A stretch of 48,785 nt of DNA from Rhodobacterales bacterium (GTDB taxonomy: Bacteria; Pseudomonadota; Alphaproteobacteria; Caulobacterales; Hyphomonadaceae). The stretch spans positions 1-48,785 of the forward strand of contig JACXUV010000019.1 in the NCBI GenBank assembly GCA_014763715.1. The letters are read 5' to 3'. Positions 8,910 through 16,683 of this stretch are shown piece after piece. How positions within the stretch are numbered: the first letter of the stretch is position 1; every line of letters begins with the position of its first letter. Both the position numbers and the translations under genes were made by a program. Under the pieces are notes generated by a model. The model worked only from the letters and a program-made list of their open reading frames with translations. It made no database searches and was not told the DNA's origin.

Positions 8910-8936
8910 AAAATTAAAGGCGGTTACGCCGCCGGG
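8910..8936 (-). terminator. Rho-independent terminator of ftsH
   Basis: Read on the minus strand, a GGCGG-CGTAA-CCGCC hairpin (8919-8933) is followed by TTTAATTTT (8910-8918). It begins 3 bases after the ftsH stop, so ftsH is probably transcribed apart from the two small genes further on. Confidence 0.7.
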
Positions 8937-10760
8937 TCAGAGGCTGCCCTTGGTGCTGGCGGCAGACTTCTTCAGGGCTTTGGAGATTTCGGAAATCTCG
9001 TCTTCGTCCAGCGTTTCCTTCTTGAGCAGGTCCTGCGAGCACTTTTCGAGAAGGTCACGGTTATCCGAAAGGATGGCCGTGGTGCGCTGGAAAGCGTCCC
9101 GGATGATGTTGGACGTAGCTGCGTCCAGGCGTTCGGCAGTGGCCTCGCTGATGGATCGTGACCTGACTGTCGAATTATCGAGGAACAGAGGGCGGTCTTC
9201 CTGAAAGACCAGGGGGCCAAGCGTCTCGTCCATACCGAACCGTTCGACCATGCTTCGGGCAATGTCGGTGGCCTTGGAGAGATCATCCGCGGCACCCGTC
9301 GAGACTTCATCGAAAACCAGTTTCTCGGCGGCCCGGCCGCCAAGAAGTACGCAGATCTTGTTGACCAGTTCTTCGCGGGTCATCAGGTAACGATCTTCCG
9401 TGGGCCGCTGGATTGTGTATCCGAGCGCGCCGACACCACGCGGGATAATGGAAACCTTGTGCACCCTGTCCGTTCCCGGCAGCGTGAGGGCGATGATCGC
9501 ATGTCCCATTTCGTGATGGGCCACGATACCGCGTTCTTTTTCATTGAGCAGGCGGTTGCGTTTCTCGAGCCCGGCGACGATGCGTTCGATGGCGGCGGAG
9601 AAATCCTCCATGCCAACCGCATCCGCCCGGCGGCGTGTTGCCAGGATCGCCGCCTCGTTCACGAGATTCGCCAGGTCTGCGCCCGTGAAACCCGTTGTCA
9701 TCGCGGCAACCGGCTCCAGATCGACGTCAGGCCCCAGATGAATTTTGCGGGTGTGGACTTTCAGGATCGCCACGCGGCCAGTCTTGTCGGGTTTGTCGAC
9801 GAGAACCTGACGGTCGAACCGGCCGGCGCGCAGGAGCGCGGGGTCAAGGATTTCCGGGCGATTGGTCGCGGCGAGCAATACGATCCCTGAGGAGGGGTCA
9901 AAGCCATCGAGTTCAGCGAGTAACTGGTTCAAAGTCTGCTCGCGTTCGTCATTGCCGACCATTTGCCCGAGACTGCGGGCGCGCCCGAGGGCATCGAGTT
10001 CGTCAACGAATATGATGGCCGGCGCCATCTTCCGGGCCTGATTGAACAGGTCGCGGACACGCGCGGCGCCGACGCCGACGAAGACTTCGACAAATTGGGA
10101 CCCGCTGATCGAGAAGAACGGTACGCCGGCCTGACCGGCCACGGCACGCGCCAGCAGGGTTTTGCCGGTCCCGGGCGGGCCGACCAGCAGCACGCCCTTC
10201 GGAACATGTGCGCCAAGCCTTTCATATTCGCCCGGGTTCTTCAGGAAATCGATGATCTCCATGAGTTCAAGCTTGGCTTCATCGACACCGGCAACATCAT
10301 CGAATGTGACCCCGGTTTCCTGTTCGACAAATACTTTTGCCCCGCTTTTTCCGAGAGAGATTGCGCCGCCACCCGCACCGATCGACCGCCGGAACAGAAA
10401 GAAGTAGATCCCAAGGAACAGGATGAGCGGCGCAAGCATGGACACGAGCGCCCCAAAAATGGGGTTCGGCGGAACGTTCTCGATTTCCACATCCATGCCC
10501 TCAAGCCGGGCCGCAAGGGCCGGATCGACAAGACTGGTCCGGAACCGGTCATGCCCGTCGACAGGCTGGCGAAATGTGCCGGACAAGGTGGAACCTGAAA
10601 TCGTCACCTTCTCGACCCGACCATCGCGGGCAAGCTTTTCGAATTCGCTGTAGGCCAGTTGTGTCTGGTTGGCAGGTTCAGAAAGGAGGCCCTGCATCAG
10701 GAAATACAGCGCGATGAGCGTCATGAAGGGCCAGAGCTGAAAATTGTCGTCTTTCTTCAT
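8937..10760 (-). CDS. ftsH: ATP-dependent zinc metalloprotease FtsH (accessory-type paralogue)
   Basis: Membrane-bound AAA+ protease, 607 residues. Two membrane segments (about 10-25 and 105-124) flank a short periplasmic domain. Walker A GPPGTGKT is at 194-201, Walker B IIFVDELDA at 249-257, the second region of homology at about 298-317, the zinc site HEMGH at 416-420 and the third ligand Asp at about 493. The HExGH site reads HEMGH rather than the housekeeping HEAGH, and the context (EKRNRLLNEKER before it, GALGYTIQRPTEDR after it) resembles my recollection of the accessory FtsH of heat-resistance and stress islands; that assignment is inference. Its C-terminus AASTKGSL is identical to that of HisB and shares 20 exact bases, so the tail seems borrowed from hisB. 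Confidence 0.92.
   Translation of the reverse strand: MKKDDNFQLWPFMTLIALYFLMQGLLSEPANQTQLAYSEFEKLARDGRVEKVTISGSTLSGTFRQPVDGHDRFRTSLVDPALAARLEGMDVEIENVPPNPIFGALVSMLAPLILFLGIYFFLFRRSIGAGGGAISLGKSGAKVFVEQETGVTFDDVAGVDEAKLELMEIIDFLKNPGEYERLGAHVPKGVLLVGPPGTGKTLLARAVAGQAGVPFFSISGSQFVEVFVGVGAARVRDLFNQARKMAPAIIFVDELDALGRARSLGQMVGNDEREQTLNQLLAELDGFDPSSGIVLLAATNRPEILDPALLRAGRFDRQVLVDKPDKTGRVAILKVHTRKIHLGPDVDLEPVAAMTTGFTGADLANLVNEAAILATRRRADAVGMEDFSAAIERIVAGLEKRNRLLNEKERGIVAHHEMGHAIIALTLPGTDRVHKVSIIPRGVGALGYTIQRPTEDRYLMTREELVNKICVLLGGRAAEKLVFDEVSTGAADDLSKATDIARSMVERFGMDETLGPLVFQEDRPLFLDNSTVRSRSISEATAERLDAATSNIIRDAFQRTTAILSDNRDLLEKCSQDLLKKETLDEDEISEISKALKKSAASTKGSL
8941..8960. repeat. 20-base direct repeat, copy 1 (3' end of ftsH)
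   Basis: AGGCTGCCCTTGGTGCTGGC, exactly repeated at 10937-10956, in the same orientation and the same reading frame. The copies are 1996 bases apart and bracket the ftsH coding region and its leader. Confidence 0.9.
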
Positions 10761-10809
10761 TCCGTTCCCTGACGCGTTCGGGTTTCACGATGCGTGCTGA
10801 TAACGCAGC

Positions 10810-10839
10810 ATGATAGGCAACCATTAAACCTGAGGCAAA
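10810..10839 (-). promoter_or_regulatory. possible promoter of ftsH
   Basis: On the minus strand TTTGCC (10839-10834) and TATCAT (10815-10810) are separated by 18 bases and lie about 50 bases before the ftsH ATG. The fit to a housekeeping promoter is fair only. I see no convincing heat-shock promoter. Confidence 0.3.
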
Positions 10840-10932
10840 GACGATAGGCGGCAAGTCTCGACGTTTTCGCACACGGAGAGACCCGGCTGGTGGGCCTGTC
10901 ACCTGGTCAATCTGGATCCGATTGAGTGTGAC

Positions 10933-11529
10933 TTAAAGGCTGCCCTTGGTGCTGGCTGCCTGGCCGCCGAGGCGGGGGTCGACTGTCACCGCTGCGCGCA
11001 GGGCGCGTGCCGTGGCCTTGAAGCAGCTTTCGGCAATGTGGTGGCAGTTCTCGCCGTAGAGGTTCTCAACGTGCAGGCACATGCCGCCGTTGCCAGCCAG
11101 GGCGTGGAAGAACTCCTTGAAGAGTTCGGTATCCATCTCACCGATCTTGTCGCGGCTGAACTGTACTTTCCACACCAGATAGGGGCGTTTGCAGAGGTCG
11201 AGGCTCGCCCGGCTCAGTGTTTCGTCCATCGGGATATAGGCCGTACCGAAACGGGTGATGCCGGCAAAGTCGCCCAGCGCCTTCAGGATGGCCTGGCCGA
11301 TGACAATGCCCGTATCCTCGACGCTGTGGTGCATGTCGATGTGCAGGTCGCCGTCGCAACGCACCGTCAGGTCGATGGCGGAATGCTTGGAGAAGCTTTC
11401 CAGCATGTGGTCGAAAAAACCGATCCCGGTCTGGATGTCGGACTTTCCTGTGCCGTCGAGGTCAACGGTGACGGAAATGTCCGTTTCCTTGGTCTTGCGG
11501 CTTACGGTGGCGGTGCGGTTCTCAGTCAT
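10933..11529 (-). CDS. hisB: imidazoleglycerol-phosphate dehydratase HisB
   Basis: Dehydrates imidazole glycerol phosphate to imidazole acetol phosphate. The 198 residues fit the monofunctional enzyme without a phosphatase domain. Manganese-binding repeats are visible: [13 protein letters not shown] at about 43-55 and [11 protein letters not shown] at about 69-79, then HALAGNGG and a late His-rich NCHHIAES. The C-terminal STKG-L tail is normal for HisB. It is the first gene of the ancestral hisBHAFE order; hisH now lies 4.8 kb downstream. It is divergent from the GGDEF-EAL gene with a 76-base gap. No U-tailed terminator follows it, only a TCAATC/GATTGA hairpin at 10907-10925. Confidence 0.96.
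   Translation of the reverse strand: MTENRTATVSRKTKETDISVTVDLDGTGKSDIQTGIGFFDHMLESFSKHSAIDLTVRCDGDLHIDMHHSVEDTGIVIGQAILKALGDFAGITRFGTAYIPMDETLSRASLDLCKRPYLVWKVQFSRDKIGEMDTELFKEFFHALAGNGGMCLHVENLYGENCHHIAESCFKATARALRAAVTVDPRLGGQAASTKGSL
10937..10956. repeat. 20-base direct repeat, copy 2 (3' end of hisB)
   Basis: Identical to 8941-8960. It encodes the end of the HisB STKG-type tail, which is native to HisB proteins, so this copy is probably the original. Confidence 0.9.
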
Positions 11530-11605
11530 GGGGCCCGATATAGTGTGTAGATTGCGCTACAGCTAGCGCATCTTGTTCACTGATTTCTAAACATATTGGC
11601 AGAAG

Positions 11606-13402
11606 GTGCGACCGGGAAAGCGCGCCTTCGGGCGCGGCGAGGCGAGGTTTTCTTTGCGCAAGCTGTCGCAGATACGCCGAATCTTCGGCACAATGACGCT
11701 GCCGGCATTTGCCGCTTGTGCTGGCGCGATTGCCGCTGTCCTCGTATTTGGCGCCGTCGTGGGCATTGAACAGTCTTACCGTGTGCTTGTCGAAGGACGC
11801 GCATGGAACGACCTGGCTTCCCCGCTGGAAGTGATGGCGGCGCTGCTGGCAATGTCGATGACCGTTGCCGCCGGTGCTGCATTCATTGTGGCGCGATCGT
11901 TCCAGCGCGTGCTGCAGCAATTCCTCGCTTATCTGGACGATACGACGTCAATCCGTCCGCGTGGCGTGCAATCGGTGTGGTTCAAGGAGTTGCGGCGCCT
12001 GCGCGTGGCGGTGACTCGCCGGGTCAGCCATCTGCGCCGGGAAAACGAGCGTCTTGAAAAGATCGCCTATGTCGACCAGCGCACCGGCCTGCCGAACACG
12101 ATTGCGCTGGAAGCGGAAATTGACCGCAAACTGCCGTTTGCCTCATTCGACAATCCGGCGGCCTTCTTCCTTCTGGACCTGGACCAGTTCACCCGCGCGG
12201 CGGAACGCCTCGGGAGCCTCGCTACCAACACGCTGCTGAAGGCGGTGGGGGAGCGGCTCTCCCTTTGCCTGGCCCGCCTTGATGCGCCGGTTTCTGCCAG
12301 CCTCGAAGGCTCGATGATTGCCGCGCTGCATAATGATCAGTTTGCGATCTTCCTGCCGAATGCCGTGACACGGGAGAATGTCTCGAACATTGCCCGCGCG
12401 ATCCGTGTCGCCTTTGCGCAGCCTTTTGAGATCAACGGTCAGTCCGTCAGCATCGGGATGTCCGGCGGGATCGTGATGGCGCCGGAGGATGCGGATTCGG
12501 CCCAGAAACTGTTCCGCCATTCTGACCTTGCCTTGCAGCAGGTTCGCCAGGAATCGGCATCGGGCTTCCGCTATTTCTCGCCGCGCCTCAATCGTGTGGC
12601 GCGCGGCAAGTATATGCTGGAAGCAGAGCTTCGCGAGGCGGTCGCCGCGCGGGAGTTCAAGGCCGTGTTCCAGCCGAAAGTGGACTTTGCCACCGGCAAG
12701 ATCGTCGGCGCCGAGGCGCTGGCCCGCTGGCAGCGTGCGAATGGCAAGATCATCTCTCCGGCCGCCTTCATTCCGCTGGCGGAGGAAACAGGCCTCGTCA
12801 ACCAGATCGGCGAGCAGATCCTGGAGTCCTCCTGTGAATGCGCAAAGGTCTGGATGCAGGAAGGCTTTGATGTCTCCGTCGCGGTGAACGTGTCTCCGCG
12901 CCAGTTCATGACGGTCGACCTTACCAATCTGGTTCTCGAGGTTCTGAAGCGCACGGGCCTGCCGCCTGCGCGGCTGGAACTGGAAATTACCGAAAGCATG
13001 GCCGTGTCGGATCCGACCAAGGTGGACCGTGTGATGCGCCCGCTGCGCGCGCTCGGCGTGAAGCTCGCCCTGGACGATTTCGGCACCGGCCACTCGAACC
13101 TTTCCATGCTGACGCAGCTGCCGTTCGATGTGTTCAAGATCGACCGCCAGTTCGTTTCCGCGCTGGATGCGGATCGTCAGGCCCCGGCCGTTGTCGAGAT
13201 GATCCTGGCCATGGCGGAAACGCTGGGCCTGAAGACGGTGGCAGAAGGGGTGGAGACGGAACGCCAGGCAGAGTTCCTGTCCCGCCGCGGCTGTTCCATG
13301 GCGCAGGGCTTCCTCTACTCGCCGGGCCTGCCGCAGGAAGGGTTCCTGGAATTGCTGCGTGGCTGGGACAAACGCGCCAGCACGACCCGCAAGGCCAGCT
13401 AG
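11606..13402 (+). CDS. membrane GGDEF-EAL protein, probable c-di-GMP phosphodiesterase
   Basis: 598 residues from a GTG; a TTG at 11654 is an alternative start. Two membrane helices (about 33-53 and 75-96) and a basic coiled segment (125-152) lead to a GGDEF domain (153-325) whose signature is HNDQF at 242-246, so it should not make c-di-GMP. The EAL domain (335-590) keeps its key features: QPKV at 356, GAEALARW with Glu370, VNVSPRQF, ELEITES, the LDDFGTGHS loop, KIDRQF and AEGVET. This predicts hydrolysis of c-di-GMP, with the degenerate GGDEF possibly a GTP sensor. Its stop shares a CTAG with the convergent GNAT gene. Confidence 0.92.
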   Translation: MRPGKRAFGRGEARFSLRKLSQIRRIFGTMTLPAFAACAGAIAAVLVFGAVVGIEQSYRVLVEGRAWNDLASPLEVMAALLAMSMTVAAGAAFIVARSFQRVLQQFLAYLDDTTSIRPRGVQSVWFKELRRLRVAVTRRVSHLRRENERLEKIAYVDQRTGLPNTIALEAEIDRKLPFASFDNPAAFFLLDLDQFTRAAERLGSLATNTLLKAVGERLSLCLARLDAPVSASLEGSMIAALHNDQFAIFLPNAVTRENVSNIARAIRVAFAQPFEINGQSVSIGMSGGIVMAPEDADSAQKLFRHSDLALQQVRQESASGFRYFSPRLNRVARGKYMLEAELREAVAAREFKAVFQPKVDFATGKIVGAEALARWQRANGKIISPAAFIPLAEETGLVNQIGEQILESSCECAKVWMQEGFDVSVAVNVSPRQFMTVDLTNLVLEVLKRTGLPPARLELEITESMAVSDPTKVDRVMRPLRALGVKLALDDFGTGHSNLSMLTQLPFDVFKIDRQFVSALDADRQAPAVVEMILAMAETLGLKTVAEGVETERQAEFLSRRGCSMAQGFLYSPGLPQEGFLELLRGWDKRASTTRKAS

Positions 13403-13917
13403 AAGCCCCGCTGGTACACGTTGACCGGATGGCCGCGCAGGGACGAGAGCGTCCAGAATTGGTAGCCGGCCTTTTCCGCCACCTTGCGTGACGCGCTGTT
13501 GGCATCGTCGATGATGCAGACGCTGGGCCCGGCCATGTTCTGGTCCAGCCATGCGTGCATTGCCCTGACCACTTCGCTGCCGATGCCGCGGCCCCATGAG
13601 GCGCGCCCGAAGGCCCAGCCTGCTTCCGGCCATTGCGACAGGTCAGGATCGATTCCGCGCTTGAAGTCCGAGAAGCCGGCCTCGCCCAGGAAGGCGCCGG
13701 TATCACGGTCCACGACCGTCCAGTAGCCGAAACCCTTGATGTCCCACATGCCCCGTCCGCGGACGGAGGCGAACCAGACATCCTGCGGGCTGCGGATGAC
13801 CCCGCCGATATAGCGGACAACATCCACATCGCCCCACATGGCAGCGGCATGGGGGAAGTCACCCTCCTCGAACGGGCGGAGGATCAGGCGGTCTGTCGTC
13901 AATGTGGGTGGAGTCAC
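13399..13917 (-). CDS. RimJ/RimL-type GNAT acetyltransferase
   Basis: 172 residues. The opening TDRLILRPFEEGDFP is typical of the Acetyltransf_3 group that includes ribosomal protein acetyltransferases. The acetyl-CoA loop is seen at about residues 105-113 (SWGRGIGSE), followed by NSASRKVAEKAGY at about 140-152. The actual acceptor is unknown. The stop overlaps that of the convergent EAL gene in CTAG; the start overlaps the end of the SnoaL-like gene by 4 bases (ATGA), so the two are likely translationally coupled. Confidence 0.87.
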   Translation of the reverse strand: MTPPTLTTDRLILRPFEEGDFPHAAAMWGDVDVVRYIGGVIRSPQDVWFASVRGRGMWDIKGFGYWTVVDRDTGAFLGEAGFSDFKRGIDPDLSQWPEAGWAFGRASWGRGIGSEVVRAMHAWLDQNMAGPSVCIIDDANSASRKVAEKAGYQFWTLSSLRGHPVNVYQRGF

Positions 13918-14345
13918 GCGCCGGCCTTCATCTTCGCCAGCATGGCGCCCATGGCGGCGTGCACGACCTGCATGCCCTTCAGCGGTCGGACCATGACCTT
14001 GAAGTCGCTGATCTGGCCGTCATCATTCCATTCGATCATGTCGACGCCGTTCACCTGAATGCCATCCATCACGCATTCGAATTCGAGAACGGCCTTGTCG
14101 CCGCAATCGAACATGCGGGTGTAGCGGAACGTGTCGCCGCCCAGCGTCTGCCCGGCGGCGGTGAGATAGGCGAGCGTGATCTGCTTGCCTTCCTGCGGCG
14201 TGTGCACGACCGGGCTGCGGAAGACGACATTGTCGGCGAGCTGGCCGGCGAGGCCCTCGGGCGAGTGATCGCCTTCCATCCAGTCGAGCCAACGCTGCAG
14301 GTTCGGTTCATAGCCGGTCATCGGCACGAGGTGTTGCCTAGTCAT
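13914..14345 (-). CDS. SnoaL-like / NTF2-fold protein
   Basis: 143 residues from the ATG at 14345, which overlaps the end of the upstream lipoprotein gene by 8 bases. The pattern fits an NTF2-like cone fold: an opening helix (LQRWLDWMEGD), then VVFRSPVVHTPQEGK, ALEFEC-type strands and a final IEWNDDGQISDFKVMVRP strand pair. Members are ketosteroid-isomerase-like enzymes or ligand binders; no catalytic assignment is possible. It probably forms an operon with the lipoprotein gene upstream and the GNAT gene downstream. Confidence 0.72.
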   Translation of the reverse strand: MTRQHLVPMTGYEPNLQRWLDWMEGDHSPEGLAGQLADNVVFRSPVVHTPQEGKQITLAYLTAAGQTLGGDTFRYTRMFDCGDKAVLEFECVMDGIQVNGVDMIEWNDDGQISDFKVMVRPLKGMQVVHAAMGAMLAKMKAGA

Positions 14346-14874
14346 TGACGCAAAACTCCATGGGCATGAGGACGCCGGACACCGGCAGGGCCTTGCCATT
14401 CAGCATGTAGGGTTCGAACCGGATGGCCGCCAGCGTGGCCAGGGCGTGCGCCTCGAAAGCAGGATCGGAACAGCGCGCCTGCGGGGTCTGAGGCGCGCCC
14501 GTTTCATCAATGTCGAACACAAGATCGCAGACGGCGCTTTGCTTCAGGTCACGCAATTCCTGCGGCAACTGGACCGGCGCAGCCGAGGCGATTTTCGGAT
14601 AGGGCGCGCCGCCCAGTTTTGCGATGTCGCTTTCATTGACGCGGGCCTGCATGTCTTCCGGAAGCGGTGTCTGGTCCAGCGCCGCGCGCAGGGCCTTGCA
14701 GCCTTCTGCATAGGTATTCGTGGGTGCGTCTCCGGGGGCAGGGCCGGGGGGCGGGGCATCGAAATCTGACGCCATGGTTTGTGCTCCTGCATTGTCGGCG
14801 GCGTCCGATGCAGGCGCAGCGCACCCTGCTGCCAGCAGCAGGGTGAGGGCGATCATGGGCGGCCTGATGTTCAA
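14338..14874 (-). CDS. lipoprotein with TonB-C-like end
   Basis: 178 residues with lipobox AAGC (Cys18), then a low-complexity Ala/Pro/Asp linker (about 20-52). The C-terminal half has a TonB-C-like pattern: CDLVFDIDETGAPQTPQARC, then AIRFEPYMLNGKALPVSGVLMPMEF. TonB-C-like domains bind outer-membrane or partner peptides, and many stand-alone versions of unknown role exist. Cysteines at about 59, 116, 134 and 175 could form disulphides outside the cytoplasm. Confidence 0.65.
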   Translation of the reverse strand: MNIRPPMIALTLLLAAGCAAPASDAADNAGAQTMASDFDAPPPGPAPGDAPTNTYAEGCKALRAALDQTPLPEDMQARVNESDIAKLGGAPYPKIASAAPVQLPQELRDLKQSAVCDLVFDIDETGAPQTPQARCSDPAFEAHALATLAAIRFEPYMLNGKALPVSGVLMPMEFCVND

Positions 14875-14936
14875 ACGTCTGCTCCGGACTGTCTTGCAGA
14901 CAGCCTAGCATGAAGCCGGAACAGGGAAAGGCCTGA

Positions 14937-15992
14937 TTAGGATGCGTAAGCGGCGGCGAGGTCCGGATCTTTCGCGGCGACGAGGTCCGCAAGGTCGGAG
15001 ATGACCTTGGCCTGTTTCCAGGTGGCGTCGTCCTGCATCTTGCCGTCAATCATCGCAACGCCGGAGCCGTCCGGCATGGCGGCGAGGATCTTGCGGGCGA
15101 ATTTCACCTCGCCCGGATCCGGGCTGAACACGCGCTTGGCGATGGCGATCTGGTTCGGGTGCAGGCTCCACGTGCCTGCACAGCCGAGCAGGAAGGCGTT
15201 GCGGAATTGCTGTTCGCAGGCATCGAGGTCGGCAATGTCGCCGAACGGGCCGTAGAAGGCATTGATCCCGGCCATGCGGCAGGCGTCCACCATACGGGCG
15301 ATCGTGTAGTGCCACGGGTCCTGCTGGGCGCTGGCGCGGGGGCTGCCGTCTTCGGTCGGATCGTCGATGACGCGATAGAAAGGGTGGCCGCCGCCGACGC
15401 GGGTGGTCTTCATCTTGCGGTTCGCGGCAAGGTCTGCCGGGCCGAGCGAGATGCCCTGCATGCGCGGGGAGGCGAGGGCGATGTCTTCCACGCGGGCCAT
15501 GCCTTCGGCGGTTTCGAGGATGGCGTGGAACAGGATCGGGCGAGTGAGGCCCGCTTTTGCCTCAAGCTGGGCGACATACTGGTCGGCGAAGTGAATGTCC
15601 CACGGGCCTTCGACCTTGGGCAGCATGATCACGTCCAGCTGATGGCCGGCATTCAGGACAAGCTGCGAGACATCTTCCTGGAACCAGGGGGAGTTCAGGC
15701 AGTTCACGCGGCTCCAGAAGCCGGTGCCCTTGCCCTGCCAGTCATACATGTTGGCCATCTCGATGGCGCCGGCACGGGCGGCGTCTTTCGCATCGGCTGG
15801 GATGGCGTCTTCCAGGTTGGCGAGGATCACGTCCACACCGGGGGCCATGTCGGGCACCTTGGCGCGCACTTTATCCAGGTGCGGCGGCACGAAATGGATC
15901 ATCCGCTCCAGCTTTACGGGAAGGTCCCGCATCGGTTCCGGTGCGCCGATGGCGAGCGGTTTGAAGAAGTTGCGCGGTGTTTTCTGCGACAT
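14937..15992 (-). CDS. HpcH/HpaI-family CoA-ester lyase (malyl-CoA/citramalyl-CoA lyase-like)
   Basis: 351 residues from an ATG preceded by AGGGGCAG; a longer frame to 16076 lacks such a site. It shows the CitE-like barrel: an ANLEDAIP metal and substrate Asp/Glu motif at about 57-64, RVNCLNSPW with the Arg at about 94, IMLPKVEGP, and [26 protein letters not shown]. The C-terminal [27 protein letters not shown] lid is present. These enzymes cleave or form malyl-CoA, methylmalyl-CoA or citramalyl-CoA using Mg2+. Exact substrate cannot be told; neither the ethylmalonyl-CoA pathway genes nor citrate lyase partners are nearby. Confidence 0.85.
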   Translation of the reverse strand: MSQKTPRNFFKPLAIGAPEPMRDLPVKLERMIHFVPPHLDKVRAKVPDMAPGVDVILANLEDAIPADAKDAARAGAIEMANMYDWQGKGTGFWSRVNCLNSPWFQEDVSQLVLNAGHQLDVIMLPKVEGPWDIHFADQYVAQLEAKAGLTRPILFHAILETAEGMARVEDIALASPRMQGISLGPADLAANRKMKTTRVGGGHPFYRVIDDPTEDGSPRASAQQDPWHYTIARMVDACRMAGINAFYGPFGDIADLDACEQQFRNAFLLGCAGTWSLHPNQIAIAKRVFSPDPGEVKFARKILAAMPDGSGVAMIDGKMQDDATWKQAKVISDLADLVAAKDPDLAAAYAS

Positions 15993-16138
15993 GTTTTCTG
16001 CCCCTGATCTTTTCGCGAATGGCCTAGGGCGAATGCTGCGGCGCGTCAAACGGCCATTTGGCCGCGACAGTTTCACATGGAACGACTGATCGGGCGGAGC
16101 GTTAATCCAGAAGATACGCTCACGAGAAAGGTCCGCTC

Positions 16139-16315
16139 ATGTCAATTCTGATGATCCTGCTCACAATCATCTTCCCGCCGCTGCCCGTGGCCCTGAAGGA
16201 AGGCATCGGCCTTCAGCTGTTGCTGAACGTGCTGTTGACGCTGATCGGCTGGCTGCCGGGCGTTGTTCACGCCTTCTGGGTGCAGACGCGCGGCCCGGAC
16301 GCCCTGGAGATCTAG
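16139..16315 (+). CDS. YqaE/Pmp3-family small membrane protein
   Basis: 58 residues with two hydrophobic helices (about 2-19 and 26-47) joined by ALKEGIG. The FPPLPVALKEG bend and LTLIGWLPGVVHAFW second helix match the Pmp3/YqaE pattern (PP..V in helix one, GWIPGIIHA-like in helix two). Members sit in the plasma membrane and are linked to membrane potential, ion or cold stress. It is monocistronic, with an AGAAAGG-type ribosome-binding site before the ATG. Confidence 0.85.
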   Translation: MSILMILLTIIFPPLPVALKEGIGLQLLLNVLLTLIGWLPGVVHAFWVQTRGPDALEI

Positions 16316-16363
16316 GCGCAGATCCAGTCAGGGAAAAATTTTGCAGGCTGGCAGGGGGGCGGA

Positions 16364-16612
16364 TCAGGCGTCTGGTGCGTCGCCCATGGCCATGCGCTTT
16401 TCGGAGCGGATAGCCCGGCGGAACACGGCAACGCCGATGGCGACCACGCCGATGGCCGTAACGGCTTCCCCGCCCAGAATGACCGACTGGCCGAAATGCA
16501 TCTCCGCCAGGATAGACCAGGTGGCGGTGAAGAAGACGATGGCGGCAATCTCGGTGAGGAGGGCTGCCGGAATGATCGCTTTGAACAAGGGGCCCATGGG
16601 GACACTCCACAT
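16364..16612 (-). CDS. small membrane protein, unknown
   Basis: 82 residues (77 if the second ATG is used). Two hydrophobic segments, about 10-33 and 45-64, are followed by a basic tail (RRAIRSEKRMAMGD), suggesting an inner-membrane protein with a cytoplasmic C-terminus. No family is recognised. It converges on the Pmp3-like gene. Confidence 0.5.
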   Translation of the reverse strand: MWSVPMGPLFKAIIPAALLTEIAAIVFFTATWSILAEMHFGQSVILGGEAVTAIGVVAIGVAVFRRAIRSEKRMAMGDAPDA

Positions 16613-16683
16613 CTGACGCCGGCAATATTGTCCCGCAGGCGTCTGATCGCAATGGGAAATGACTGTCCCGGCGTATCCGTATG

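Noticed and set aside
8649-9161. Plus-strand frame across the ftsH 3' end
   Set aside because: Antisense to ftsH and its terminator; no ribosome-binding site and low-quality sequence.
13399-13402. Shared CTAG stop of two convergent genes as a regulatory signal
   Set aside because: Ordinary compact gene packing.
12143-13633. 496-residue frame antisense to the EAL gene
   Set aside because: Arg/Gln/His-rich shadow of a well-supported EAL domain.
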